Positions 1-9,800 of a DNA stretch of 64,000 bases are shown here, piece by piece. The notes beneath the pieces are model-generated. The model ran no database searches. It was given only the letters and a program-made list of their open reading frames with translations, and was not told the DNA's origin. The DNA lies in NCBI RefSeq assembly GCF_001590865.1, contig NZ_BBUY01000016.1, positions 6,085 to 70,084 on the forward strand. The letters run 5' to 3'. Source of the stretch: Streptomyces sp. NBRC 110611. Lineage in GTDB: Bacteria > Actinomycetota > Actinomycetes > Streptomycetales > Streptomycetaceae. The translations under genes were made by a program, and so were the position numbers. Numbering within the stretch: position 1 is the first letter of the stretch; the number at the start of each line of letters is the position of its first letter.

Positions 1-658
1 TGTGGTGCAGGGAGTCGTGGCGGATGGTGAGGGTCTCCCCCTCGCCACCGAGCAGGACCTCCTGGTGGGCGAGGAGGCCGCGCAGGCGCACGGAGTGGAC
101 CGGGATACCGTCCACGTCCGCACCGCGCGCGCCGTCCAGGGCCGTCACCGTGGCGTCCGGCTGCGGGGCGCAGCCGGCGTCCCGGCGGGCCTCGGCGATC
201 AGCTGGGCGGTGCGGGCGGCGGTGCCGGACGGGGCGTCCGCCTTCTTCGGGTGGTGCAGCTCGATGACCTCGACCGACTCGAAGAAGCGCGCCGCCTGCT
301 GGGCGAACCGCATGGTGAGGACCGCGCCGATGGAGAAGTTCGGGGCGATCAGCACGCCGGTCTCCGGCGCGGCGGCGAGCGAGGTGCGCAGCTGCGCGAG
401 GCGTTCGTCGGTCCAGCCGGTGGTGCCGACCACCGCGTGGATGCCGTGGCGCACGCAGAAGTCGAGGTTGCCCATGACCGAGGCGGGGGTGGTCAGCTCG
501 ACGGCGACCTGGGCCCCGGCCTCGACCAGCGTCTCCAGCTTGTCGCCGCGGCCGAGGGCGGCCACCAGCTCCATGTCCTCGGCGGCCTCGACGGCCCGTA
601 CGGCCTCGGAGCCGATGCGCCCCTGGGCTCCGAGTACGGCCACGCGCAGCTTGCTCAT
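1..658 (-). CDS. dapB: 4-hydroxy-tetrahydrodipicolinate reductase, 3' end outside window
   Basis: Reduces 4-hydroxy-tetrahydrodipicolinate to tetrahydrodipicolinate in cytoplasmic lysine and diaminopimelate synthesis. About 219 residues are present of the family's usual ~250. The start is ATG at 658, giving MSKLRVAVLGAQGRIGSEAV, a Rossmann NAD(P)H-binding start with GAQGRIG in place of the usual GxxGxMG. Further in are VGTTGW and APNFSIGAVL (nucleotide site) and ELHHPKKADAPSGTA, which holds the catalytic His-His and Lys and the substrate-binding SGTA loop. The C-terminal end runs off the left edge. It lies 138 bases downstream of the M16 peptidase on the same strand, the order usual in Streptomyces (rpsO, pnp, peptidase, dapB). 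Confidence 0.95.
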   Translation of the reverse strand, partial: MSKLRVAVLGAQGRIGSEAVRAVEAAEDMELVAALGRGDKLETLVEAGAQVAVELTTPASVMGNLDFCVRHGIHAVVGTTGWTDERLAQLRTSLAAAPETGVLIAPNFSIGAVLTMRFAQQAARFFESVEVIELHHPKKADAPSGTAARTAQLIAEARRDAGCAPQPDATVTALDGARGADVDGIPVHSVRLRGLLAHQEVLLGGEGETLTIRHDSLHH

Positions 659-796
659 CGTTTCCAGTCCTTCGTTCGGCTTCGTTCGGTGGTACGGCGA
701 AGGGGCGGGGGTGGAGCGGCCCTGCGGCCTGTGGACCGTGGCCTGTGCAGGAAGTCCGTCCAGAAGTCCCTCCAGAGGTCCCGTCCGGAGAACCGT

Positions 797-2176
797 CTAG
801 GCGACGATGTCGTCCAGGCGGGCCGCCTGGCGGTCCTTGAGGGGGCCGATGACGGACAGCGAGGGGCGCCGGCCCAGGATGTCGCGGGCCACCTCGCGCA
901 CCTCGTCCGGGGTGACGGCCGCTATCCGGGTGAGCATCTCGTCGACCGACATCTGCTCGCCCCAGCACAGTTCGCTCTTGCCGATGCGGTGCATCAGCGC
1001 GCCGGTGTCCTCCAGGCCGAGGACGGTGGATCCGCGCAGCTGGCCGATCGCACGGTGGATCTCGTCATCGCTGAGGCCGTGCGCCGCCACGTGGTCCAGT
1101 TCGTCCCGGCAGATCTTGAGGACGTCCGGCACCTGGCTGGGACGGCAGCCCGCGTAGACGCCGAAGAGCCCGCAGTCGGCGAAGCCGGAGGTGTACGAGT
1201 ACACGCTGTAGGCCAGGCCGCGCTTCTCGCGGACCTCCTGGAAGAGGCGGGAGGACATGCCGCCGCCCAGGGCGGTGTTCAGGACGCCCATCGCCCAGCG
1301 GCGGTCGTCGGTGCGCGCCATACCGGGCATGCCGAGGATGACATGGGCCTGCTCGGTCCGGCGGTTGAGCAGCCCGACCCGCCCCGCGGTGCGGATGGCG
1401 CGGGTGCCCGAACGCGGGGTGATCGGGGTGGCGTCCGTCCGGTGCAGGGCCCCGGCCTGCTCGAAGGCGCGGCGGACCTGGCGGACGACCTTGGCGTGGT
1501 CGACGTTGCCGGCGGCCGTGACGACGAGGTGGGTGGGGTCGTAGTGCTTCTTGTAGAAGCGCCGGATGCGTTCGGGCGTCAGGGCGTTGACGGTGTCGAC
1601 GGTGCCCAGGACGGGGCGGCCGAGCGGGGTGTCGCCGAGCATGGTGTGCGCGAACAGGTCGTGCACGCAGTCGCCGGGGTCGTCCTCGGTCATCGCGATC
1701 TCTTCGAGGATGACGCCGCGCTCGGCGTCCACGTCCTCGGCCTCGATCAGCGAACCGGTGAGCATGTCGCAGACGACATCGATCGCGAGCGGGAGGTCGG
1801 TGTCGAGCACCCTTGCGTAGTAGCAGGTGTACTCCTTCGCCGTGAAGGCGTTCATCTCGCCGCCGACCGCGTCGATGGCGGCGGAGATGTCCAGCGCGCT
1901 GCGCCGTTCGGTGCCCTTGAAGAGCAGGTGCTCCAGGTAATGCGTGGCGCCGTTGAGCGACGGGGTCTCGTCGCGGGAGCCGACGTGCGCCCAGATCCCG
2001 AAGGTGACGGAGCGGACCGTCGGCAGGGTCTCGGTGACGACGCGCAGGCCGCCGGGGAGGGTGGTGCGGCGGACCGTGCCGGCGCCGGCGGTGCCCTTGA
2101 GAAGCGTTTGGGTACGGGCGACGGCCCGCCCCTCCTGGGAGGGGCGGGCCGTCGTCCTGTGCGTACGGGACGTCAC
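797..2176 (-). CDS. M16 family zinc metallopeptidase (processing-peptidase-like)
   Basis: A 459-residue cytoplasmic M16B (pitrilysin/mitochondrial processing peptidase-like) protease. The inverted zinc motif HxxEH is seen as GATHYLEHLLFKGTERRS, and the downstream zinc-ligand glutamate region as ERGVILEEIAMTEDDP. The C-terminal half has the R-Y-like GMSSRLFQEVREKRGLAYSV segment of active M16B subunits. The start is GTG at 2176, whose GTGA overlaps the pnp stop by four bases, so translation is probably coupled to pnp. Length and both motifs are normal, so it should be active. The substrate is unknown; in Streptomyces this gene regularly follows pnp. About 20 residues precede the first conserved block, so a start slightly further in is possible. 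Confidence 0.93.
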   Translation of the reverse strand: MTSRTHRTTARPSQEGRAVARTQTLLKGTAGAGTVRRTTLPGGLRVVTETLPTVRSVTFGIWAHVGSRDETPSLNGATHYLEHLLFKGTERRSALDISAAIDAVGGEMNAFTAKEYTCYYARVLDTDLPLAIDVVCDMLTGSLIEAEDVDAERGVILEEIAMTEDDPGDCVHDLFAHTMLGDTPLGRPVLGTVDTVNALTPERIRRFYKKHYDPTHLVVTAAGNVDHAKVVRQVRRAFEQAGALHRTDATPITPRSGTRAIRTAGRVGLLNRRTEQAHVILGMPGMARTDDRRWAMGVLNTALGGGMSSRLFQEVREKRGLAYSVYSYTSGFADCGLFGVYAGCRPSQVPDVLKICRDELDHVAAHGLSDDEIHRAIGQLRGSTVLGLEDTGALMHRIGKSELCWGEQMSVDEMLTRIAAVTPDEVREVARDILGRRPSLSVIGPLKDRQAARLDDIVA

Positions 2177-4386
2177 TTGTCGGCGTCGTCCTTCTTGTCG
2201 GCGTCCTCTTCCTCGATCACGGGGATCAGGGAGAGCTTGCCGCGCTGGTCGATCTCGGCGATCTCGACCTGGACCTTGGCGCCGACCCCGAGCACGTCCT
2301 CGACGTTCTCCACGCGCTTGCCGCCGGCGAGCTTGCGGATCTGCGAGATGTGCAGCAGGCCGTCCTTGCCCGGGAGCAGGGAGACGAACGCACCGAAGGT
2401 GGTGGTCTTGACGACCGTGCCCAGGTAGCGCTCGCCGACCTCGGGCATGGTCGGGTTGGCGATGCCGTTGATCGTGGCGCGGGCGGCCTCGGCGGCCGGG
2501 CCGTCGGCGGCACCGATGTAGATCGTGCCGTCGTCCTCGATCGTGATGTCGGCGCCGGTGTCCTCCTGGATCTGGTTGATCATCTTGCCCTTGGGGCCGA
2601 TGACCTCGCCGATCTTGTCCACCGGGATCTTGACGGTGATGATCCGCGGCGCGTTCGGGGACATCTCGTCCGGAACGTCGATCGCCTCGTTCATCACGTC
2701 CAGGATGTGCAGGCGGGCGTCGCGGGCCTGCTTCAGGGCGGCGGCCAGGACGGAGGCCGGGATGCCGTCCAGCTTGGTGTCGAGCTGCAGCGCGGTGACG
2801 AACTGCTTGGTACCGGCGACCTTGAAGTCCATGTCACCGAAGGCGTCCTCCGCACCGAGGATGTCGGTGAGGGTGACGTAGTGGGTCTCGCCGTCGATCT
2901 CCTGGGAGATCAGGCCCATGGCGATACCGGCGACGGCGGCCTTGAGCGGCACACCGGCGTTCAGCATCGACATCGTGGAGGCGCAGACCGAGCCCATGGA
3001 CGTCGAGCCGTTGGAGCCGAGGGCCTCGGAGACCTGACGGATCGCGTACGGGAACTCCTCGCGGGTGGGCAGCACCGGCACCAGCGCACGCTCGGCGAGG
3101 GCACCATGGCCGATCTCGCGGCGCTTGGGGGAGCCGACGCGGCCGGTCTCGCCGGTGGAGTAGGGCGGGAAGTTGTAGTTGTGCATGTAGCGCTTGCGGG
3201 TCACCGGGGAGAGGGTGTCCAGCTGCTGCTCCATGCGGAGCATGTTGAGGGTGGTGACGCCCAGGATCTGGGTCTCGCCACGCTCGAACAGGGCGGAGCC
3301 GTGCACCCGCGGGATCGCCTCGACCTCGGCGGCGAGCGTACGGATGTCCGTCACGCCACGGCCGTCGATGCGCTTCTTCTCCTTGATGACGCGCTCGCGG
3401 ACCAGGGTCTTGGTCAGGGAGCGGTACGCGGCGGAGATCTCCTTCTCGCGGCCCTCGAACTCCGGCAGCAGCTTCTCGGCGGCCAGGTTCTTGACGCGGT
3501 CCAGCTCGGTCTCGCGCTCCTGCTTGCCGGCGATGGTCAGCGCCTGGGCGAGCTCGCCCTTGACGGCCTTGGTGAGCGCGTCGAGGACGTCGTCCTGGTA
3601 GTCCAGGAAGATCGGGAACTCGCCGACCGGCTTGGCGGCCTTGGCGGCGAGGTCCGACTGCGCCTTGCACAGGACCTTGATGAAGGGCTTCGCGGCCTCG
3701 AGACCGGCGGCGACGACCTCCTCGGTGGGGGCCTCGGCGCCGTCCTTGACGAGCTGGATGGTCTTCTCGGTGGCCTCGGCCTCGACCATCATGATCGCGA
3801 CGTCGCCGTCCGGGAGGACGCGGCCGGCCACGACCATGTCGAAGACGGCGTCCTCCAGCTCGGTGTGGGTCGGGAAGGCGACCCACTGGCCCTTGATCAG
3901 GGCGACGCGGGTGCCGCCGATCGGGCCGGAGAAGGGCAGGCCGGCCAGCTGCGTGGAGCAGGAGGCGGCGTTGATGGCGACCACGTCGTAGAGGTGGTCG
4001 GGGTTGAGCGCCATGATCGTCTCGACGATCTGGATCTCGTTGCGCAGGCCCTTCTTGAAGGAGGGGCGCAGCGGGCGGTCGATCAGGCGGCAGGTGAGGA
4101 TGGCGTCCTCGGAGGGGCGGCCCTCACGACGGAAGAAGGAGCCGGGGATCTTCCCGGCTGCGTACATCCGCTCCTCGACGTCGACGGTCAGCGGGAAGAA
4201 GTCCAGCTGGTCCTTCGGGCTCTTGGAGGCGGTGGTGGCCGACAGCACCATGGTGTCGTCGTCCAGGTACGCGACGGCGGAACCCGCGGCCTGCTTGGCC
4301 AGGCGGCCCGTCTCGAAGCGGATGGTGCGGGTGCCGAACGCGCCGTTGTCGATCACGGCTTCGGCGTAGTGGGTCTCGTTCTCCAC
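2173..4386 (-). CDS. pnp: Polynucleotide phosphorylase / guanosine pentaphosphate synthetase
   Basis: 3'-5' exoribonuclease and RNA 3'-tailing enzyme; the Streptomyces enzyme was also described as guanosine pentaphosphate synthetase I. It has 737 residues, full length. Domains in order: RNase PH-like 1 (about 15-150), helical linker, RNase PH-like 2 (about 330-560, with FERGETQ and the GSNGSTSMGSVCASTM active-site loop), a KH domain (KIGEVIGPKGKMINQIQEDT) and a C-terminal S1 domain (GTVVKTTTFGAFVSLLPGK). The start is GTG at 4386, with GAGGAG about ten bases upstream. It lies downstream of rpsO after a hairpin, so it can be read both from its own leader and by read-through. The tail is acidic and Lys/Asp-rich. 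Confidence 0.97.
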   Translation of the reverse strand: MENETHYAEAVIDNGAFGTRTIRFETGRLAKQAAGSAVAYLDDDTMVLSATTASKSPKDQLDFFPLTVDVEERMYAAGKIPGSFFRREGRPSEDAILTCRLIDRPLRPSFKKGLRNEIQIVETIMALNPDHLYDVVAINAASCSTQLAGLPFSGPIGGTRVALIKGQWVAFPTHTELEDAVFDMVVAGRVLPDGDVAIMMVEAEATEKTIQLVKDGAEAPTEEVVAAGLEAAKPFIKVLCKAQSDLAAKAAKPVGEFPIFLDYQDDVLDALTKAVKGELAQALTIAGKQERETELDRVKNLAAEKLLPEFEGREKEISAAYRSLTKTLVRERVIKEKKRIDGRGVTDIRTLAAEVEAIPRVHGSALFERGETQILGVTTLNMLRMEQQLDTLSPVTRKRYMHNYNFPPYSTGETGRVGSPKRREIGHGALAERALVPVLPTREEFPYAIRQVSEALGSNGSTSMGSVCASTMSMLNAGVPLKAAVAGIAMGLISQEIDGETHYVTLTDILGAEDAFGDMDFKVAGTKQFVTALQLDTKLDGIPASVLAAALKQARDARLHILDVMNEAIDVPDEMSPNAPRIITVKIPVDKIGEVIGPKGKMINQIQEDTGADITIEDDGTIYIGAADGPAAEAARATINGIANPTMPEVGERYLGTVVKTTTFGAFVSLLPGKDGLLHISQIRKLAGGKRVENVEDVLGVGAKVQVEIAEIDQRGKLSLIPVIEEEDADKKDDADK

Positions 4387-4648
4387 CAGGAATATCTCCT
4401 CGTCTGCGTCCGCTGCCCGTATGGCGGCGGACCGTCTTCGGTGGAGCGCCGGTGCGGGCCGGTCTTCGATCGAAGCACCCGGAGTGATGACACCTGGGTC
4501 ACAGGGATCGTCCGGGGGCCACTACCGAGGACCGGCGGCCAGGAGGCGCTCCTACCGCGTTCACTTTTGCGATATGGCACCAGACTACAAAGCTTCCGTC
4601 CACCGTGAGAGGGCGAAGGCGTCCGGTGCGGATGACCGCGTATGGCAA

Positions 4649-4679
4649 AGGGAGCGGCCCCCGGTGGGAACCGCTCCCT
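4649..4679 (-). terminator. rpsO-pnp intergenic hairpin
   Basis: Inverted repeat with 9-bp arms (4649-4657 and 4671-4679), starting ten bases after the rpsO stop. In Streptomyces coelicolor an rpsO-pnp intergenic stem-loop is known to attenuate read-through and to be cut by RNase III; this hairpin is in the equivalent place. The rest of the 303-base rpsO-pnp gap (4387-4689) holds the pnp leader and its ribosome site; no gene is seen in it. Confidence 0.6.
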
Positions 4680-4689
4680 CTACGGCGTC

Positions 4690-4977
4690 TTACTTGGCGC
4701 CCGCCGCGCCGCGGCGGATGCCCAGGCGCTCGACCAGCGCACGGAAGCGCGTGATGTCCTTCTTCGCCAGGTACTGCAGCAGGCGGCGGCGCTGGCCGAC
4801 GAGCAGCAGCAGACCACGGCGGGAGTGGTGGTCGTGCTTGTGGGTCTTGAGGTGCTCGGTCAGGTCCGAGATGCGGCGGGAGAGCAGTGCGACCTGCACC
4901 TCGGGGGAGCCGGTGTCACCCTCCTTGGTGGCGAACTCGGCCATGATCTGCTTCTTGGTAGCGGCGTCGAGCGACAC
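4690..4977 (-). CDS. rpsO: 30S ribosomal protein S15
   Basis: Primary 16S rRNA-binding protein of the small subunit. The 95-residue product has the canonical S15 sequence, with FATKEGDTGSPEVQVALLS and LKTHKHDHHSRRGLLLLVGQ. The open frame extends further upstream, but the family start is the GTG at 4977 (VSLDAATKKQIM). It begins the rpsO-pnp transcription unit. As a tight family member it is a reliable anchor for strand and synteny. Confidence 0.98.
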   Translation of the reverse strand: MSLDAATKKQIMAEFATKEGDTGSPEVQVALLSRRISDLTEHLKTHKHDHHSRRGLLLLVGQRRRLLQYLAKKDITRFRALVERLGIRRGAAGAK

Positions 4978-5130
4978 GCGGTACTCCTCGGGGTTACGGG
5001 CCGTCGAGCGTCCCTGGTCTGCTTCACAGGGAATTCTTGGATGACTCGGCCGGGCCGTCACACAGCGTACCAGCTGGAAACGGCCCCCCGACCAGGTGGT
5101 CGGAGGGCCGCGACTCAGGGTGCAGGCGCT

Positions 5131-6591
5131 CTAGGCGGTGAGGCCGCGCACCGTGGCGTAGACGTCCAGGACCGCCAGGCACAGCGGCACCAGGGACAGC
5201 AGGATCAGGCCGTCGAAGATGTCGAAGATCCGGCCCCAGAAGGGGGTGACCCCCTTGCGCGGGACGATCAGGCCGACGCCGACGAGGAGGGCGGCGCCCA
5301 GCGCGATGCTGCTGGAGAACCAGACGGTGCGGATGTTCAGCGGGCCGGCGTCCTGGTACTGGAGCAGCTGGACGAAGATCTCCTGCGGCGGGTGCAGGGT
5401 GATGCCCAGGATCAGCAGGACGATGGTGAGGATGCCGGCGACGGTGAGGCAGGCGACCTGCGCGGTGTAGTCGAAGAGCCGGGCGCGCAGCATGATCGTG
5501 ATACCGGCGGCCATCGCCAGCAGCTGGGCCCACATGTTGTCGGAGAAGCCGAGGACGACTCCGGCCGAGCCCACGACCAGGGCGGAGCAGCCGGCGACGA
5601 GGCCGAGGAGCAGCTCGTGGCCGCGCTTGGCCTGGTTGCCGATCTTGATGAAGTCGACGGACTCGGTCTCGCCGCCGCTGTCGAGGGCGCCCTTGGCGAT
5701 CTGGTCGGGCGACCGGTAGCCGATGGGCAGCCGGGCGAAGCGGGCGGAGAGGCCGGGCAGCCAGGCGACCATGGCGATGGCGACGACTGCGGTGACGGCG
5801 GCGACCTCGCGGGGCTCGGCCCCGGTGAGGATCGCGGCGAAGACCGCGAGGGTGCCGATGGCGGAGAGGAACGCGGCGGCGACGAAGGGGGCGTCACCGC
5901 GCGGCAGCAGGACGACCAGGAGGACCGAGGCGATCAGTACGGTCACACAGCCGACCAGGAGGTGCAGCCGTCCGGGGCCGGATCCGGCCTCGACGGGGAA
6001 GATGCCGGAGCCGGCGATCAGCAGGTGCGGCAGTGCGGACAGGCCGAGCGCGATGGAGGAGGCGTGGTCGTCGTAGACCCGGGCGCGGATGCCGGCCAGC
6101 GCGACCAGGACGATGCCGACGACACCGGCGATGATGCCGGGCAGGCGGTGCATATCGCGGTCGACCGGGTTCGAGAACCACAGCGCGAACGCCATCATGA
6201 CGAGCAGCAGCACACCGGCGGTGAGGCCGACGAGGTGCATGAGGTCGTCGCTCCAGCGGCTGCGGTTGCGCTTGACCGCGGAGGCGACGGCGTCGGAGAC
6301 GTCGTCGAAGACCGGGAGCGGCAGCGACTCGGCGAAGGGCTTCAGCAGCAGCAGGTCGCCGTCGAGGATCTGCTGCTGGGCGAGTGACTGCCCGGCGTCG
6401 AGGACCGTACCGTCGCGGCGTACGAGGTGGTAGCCGGTGGGTGCGCCTTCCGCCTGGGACTGCCCGGAAAGCCGCAGGATCTCCGGATAAATGTCGACGA
6501 GTGCGACATCCTCCGGCAGAGCCACGTCGATCCGTGCGTCCGGCGCGGCGACCGTGACCCGGCAAAAGCCGGTGCCCGTGCTCGTGCTCAC
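5131..6591 (-). CDS. eccD: Type VII secretion integral membrane protein EccD
   Basis: Polytopic core of the ESX/type VII secretion channel. The product is about 486 residues: an N-terminal ubiquitin-like domain of ~90 residues (CRVTVAAPDARIDVALPEDV through DGTVLDAGQSL), a cytosolic linker, then about eleven hydrophobic helices from residue ~135 to the end. The start chosen is GTG at 6591 (VSTSTGTGFC), preceded by a GGGGGAA ribosome site; the frame stays open a further 27 residues, but that extension is unlike the family. It is divergent from eccC, with a 255-base shared promoter region containing a TATATATA run near 6639. It ends 153 bases from the rpsO start. Confidence 0.94.
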   Translation of the reverse strand: MSTSTGTGFCRVTVAAPDARIDVALPEDVALVDIYPEILRLSGQSQAEGAPTGYHLVRRDGTVLDAGQSLAQQQILDGDLLLLKPFAESLPLPVFDDVSDAVASAVKRNRSRWSDDLMHLVGLTAGVLLLVMMAFALWFSNPVDRDMHRLPGIIAGVVGIVLVALAGIRARVYDDHASSIALGLSALPHLLIAGSGIFPVEAGSGPGRLHLLVGCVTVLIASVLLVVLLPRGDAPFVAAAFLSAIGTLAVFAAILTGAEPREVAAVTAVVAIAMVAWLPGLSARFARLPIGYRSPDQIAKGALDSGGETESVDFIKIGNQAKRGHELLLGLVAGCSALVVGSAGVVLGFSDNMWAQLLAMAAGITIMLRARLFDYTAQVACLTVAGILTIVLLILGITLHPPQEIFVQLLQYQDAGPLNIRTVWFSSSIALGAALLVGVGLIVPRKGVTPFWGRIFDIFDGLILLSLVPLCLAVLDVYATVRGLTA

Positions 6592-6846
6592 CTGGCGGTT
6601 CCCCCTATCCGTTGGGCGTTTTGTCGCTTCGCGCGCCGTATATATAGGGCCGTCACTTCGGGGCCGTGGCACGCTCGCGAGGCGTCAGCGTACCGTCCAA
6701 TTCGGCGGCCGCCCCACCCACCCCGAGACTTGACGGTTGACAGTAGGATCAACGCCTGGTTCGGGCCGCGCACTTGGCCCGGGGGGACCGTCGAATCCAA
6801 CGGGGGCGGTCCGAGACTGCGACATGCATGAAGGACTGATGCCTCG

Positions 6847-9800
6847 GTGAGCGTTGTCATCGTCAAGCGCCCGCCCCGCGCGCTGCCACCCGAAGTCCCC
6901 TCGGAGGAGGTGACACTTGAGGCGCCGCCCGAGCTGCCCCGCGAGGGCGAGCCGGACAACCTTTTCATGACCTTTATGCCCATGATGGGCATGGCCGGTT
7001 CCGCCGGTTTCCTGTTCATGGGCAACCAGCCGTTCATGAAAATCATGGGCGGCTTTATGGTGGCGTCCACTCTGGCAATGGCGATCTTGCAGATCGTCAA
7101 GGCGCGGCAAGGTCCTTCCGGACAAATGCTTCAGGAGCGCCAGGATTACCTCAAGTACCTTGCGCAGAAACGAAAGGAAGTGCGGCGCACCGCCCGTAAA
7201 CAGCGGGATGCGCAGCTTTTCACCCACCCCGATCCGAGCCAGCTGTGGTCCGTCGTCGCCGAGGGAAAGCGCGTGTGGGAGCGCCGCACGAGCGACCCCG
7301 ACTTCGGGCAGGTACGCCTCGGGCTCGGGCCGCAGCAGCTGGCCACCCCGCTGAAGGCCCCGGAGACCGCCCCGGTCGACGAGCTGGAGCCGCTCACCGC
7401 GCATGCGATGAAGGAGTTCCTCGACAAGCACGGGCACTTGGACGACCTGCCGCTCGCCGTCTCGCTGCGCGCCTTCTACCACCTCACCGTCTCCGGTGAC
7501 CCGGACACCGTCTACGGCGCGTCCCGGGCCGTCATCGCCCAGCTGTGCACCCTGCACTCCCCCGAGGACCTGGCCGTGGCGGTCGTCACCGCGCCCGGCG
7601 CGGCGGCGGAGTGGGAGTGGACGAAGTGGCTGCCGCACGTACAGGACAAGACCACGGACGGCGCGGGCAGCCGCCGGCTGGTCGTCGGCGACCTCGGTGA
7701 GATCGAGGAGTTGCTGGCGGACGAGCTGGACGGCCGCGGGCGGTTCAGCCCGCAGGGGACGCCGGTCAGCGACACCCCCCATGTGGTGATCGTGCTCGAC
7801 GGCGGCGAGGTGCCGATGGACTCGGTGATCGCCGGGGCCGAGGGCCTCCAGGGCGTCACCATCATCGAGGTCGTACCGGGCGACCTGGACGAGATCCGCG
7901 GCGGTCTCGCAATCCAGGTGTCGCCGGGCAAGCTGGTGCTCGAGTCGGCCGGCGGCGCGGTCTACCACGGCGTCTGCGACACCCTGTCGATCGCCGAGTC
8001 GGAGGCGCTGGCGCGTCAGCTGGCCCCGCTGCGGGCGGGTTCGGGCGCGGACGGCGAGGAGCCGCTGCTGTCCAACCTGGACTTCACCGACCTGCTCAAC
8101 ATCGGCGACGCCGGCTCCCTGGACGTCTCGCGTACCTGGCGGCCGCGGACGCTGGCCGAGCGGCTGCGCGTACCGATCGGCGTCGACCGCGACGGCCAGC
8201 CGGTCATGCTGGACATCAAGGAAGCCTCGCAGCAGGGCATGGGCCCGCACGGCCTGTGTGTCGGTGCGACCGGTTCCGGTAAGTCCGAGGTGCTGCGCAC
8301 GCTGGTGCTCGCGCTCGCGGTGACGCACTCCTCGGAGACCCTCAACTTCATCCTCGCCGACTTCAAGGGCGGCGCCACCTTCACCGGTATGGCGGAGATG
8401 CCGCACGTCGCGGCGGTCATCACCAACCTCGCCGACGACACCACGCTGATCGACCGTATGCGCGACTCGATCACCGGTGAGCTCCAGCGCCGTCAGGAGC
8501 TGCTGCGCTCCGCGGGCAACTACGCCAACATCACCGACTACGAGAAGGCGCGTGCCGCGGGTGCCCCGCTGGACCCGCTGCCGTCGCTGGTGATGATCAT
8601 CGACGAGTTCTCCGAGCTGCTCGCCGCCAAGCCCGACTTCATCGAGATGTTCATCCAGATCGGCCGGATCGGCCGTTCGATGGGTGTGCACATGCTGCTC
8701 GCCTCGCAGCGCCTGGAGGAGGGCAAGCTGCGCGGTCTGGACACGTTCCTGTCGTACCGGCTGGGTCTGCGGACGTTCTCCGCGGCCGAGTCCCGTACCG
8801 CGATCGGCGTCCCCGACGCCTACCACCTGCCGAACGTCCCCGGCTCCGGCATCCTGAAGTACGACACCGAGACGATGGTCCAGTTCAAGGCCGCGTACGT
8901 CTCCGGTACGTACCGCGGTCCGGGCGGCGGCAACGGCCGCGGCGGCAACGGCGGCCGGTCGATGCGGATGCCGGTGCCGTTCACCGCGGCCCCGGTCATG
9001 GAGCAGATCATCGAGGAGCCGGTCGTGGAGGCGGCCGAGCCCGAGATCGACGACGCGCTCGCCGACACCGTGCTGGACGTCATGGTCCAGCGGATGCAGG
9101 GCCAGGGCCCGCCGGCGCACCAGGTGTGGCTGCCGCCGCTGGACGAGTCGCCGACCGTCAACCAGCTGCTGCCGGCCCTCGCGGTCACCCCCGAGCGGGG
9201 TGTGCACGCGCCGGAGTACACCGCGCTCGGCAAGCTCGTGGTGCCGGTCGCGCTGGTGGACAAGCCGTTCGAGCAGCGGCGCGACGTGATGTACCTGGAC
9301 TTCTCCGCCGGTGCCGGTCACGGCCTCGTCGTGGGTGGTCCGCAGTCCGGCAAGTCGACCCTGATCCGGTCCACGATCGCGGCGTTCTCACTCACCCACA
9401 CCCCGTCCGAAGTGCAGTTCTACTGCCTCGACTTCGGCGGCGGCGGCATGCTGACGATGGAGGGCCTGCCGCACGTCGGCGGGGTCGCCTCGCGGCTGGA
9501 CGCGGAGAAGGTCCGCCGTACGGTCGCCGAGGTCGTCGGCATCCTCAACCAGCGCGAGGAGTTCTTCCGGGCCAACAGCATCGACTCGATCGCGACCTAC
9601 CGCCAGCGGCGGGCCGCGGGCGCCTTCCCCGACGAGAAGTGGGGCGACGTCTTCCTGGTCATCGACGGCTGGGCGACGTTCAAGACCGACTACGAGCAGC
9701 TGGACCCGGTGATACTGGACATCGCGGCCCGCGGTCTCGGTTTCGGTGTCCACCTCGTCCTGGGCGCCTCCCGCTACACCGAGGTCCGGCCGGCGCTGCG

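Noticed and set aside
2350..4608. 752-residue plus-strand open frame opposite pnp
   Set aside because: It mirrors pnp on the other strand, has Gly/Asp/Val/Leu-only composition typical of high-GC antisense frames, and pnp is unmistakable.
6592..6846. eccC promoter from TTGACA at 6737-6742
   Set aside because: No acceptable -10 at 16-19 bases; the nearby TAGGAT (6745-6750) is too close to belong to it.
6685..9321. 878-residue minus-strand open frame opposite eccC
   Set aside because: Antisense shadow of eccC; no motif, Arg/Gln/His-rich composition, no ribosome site.
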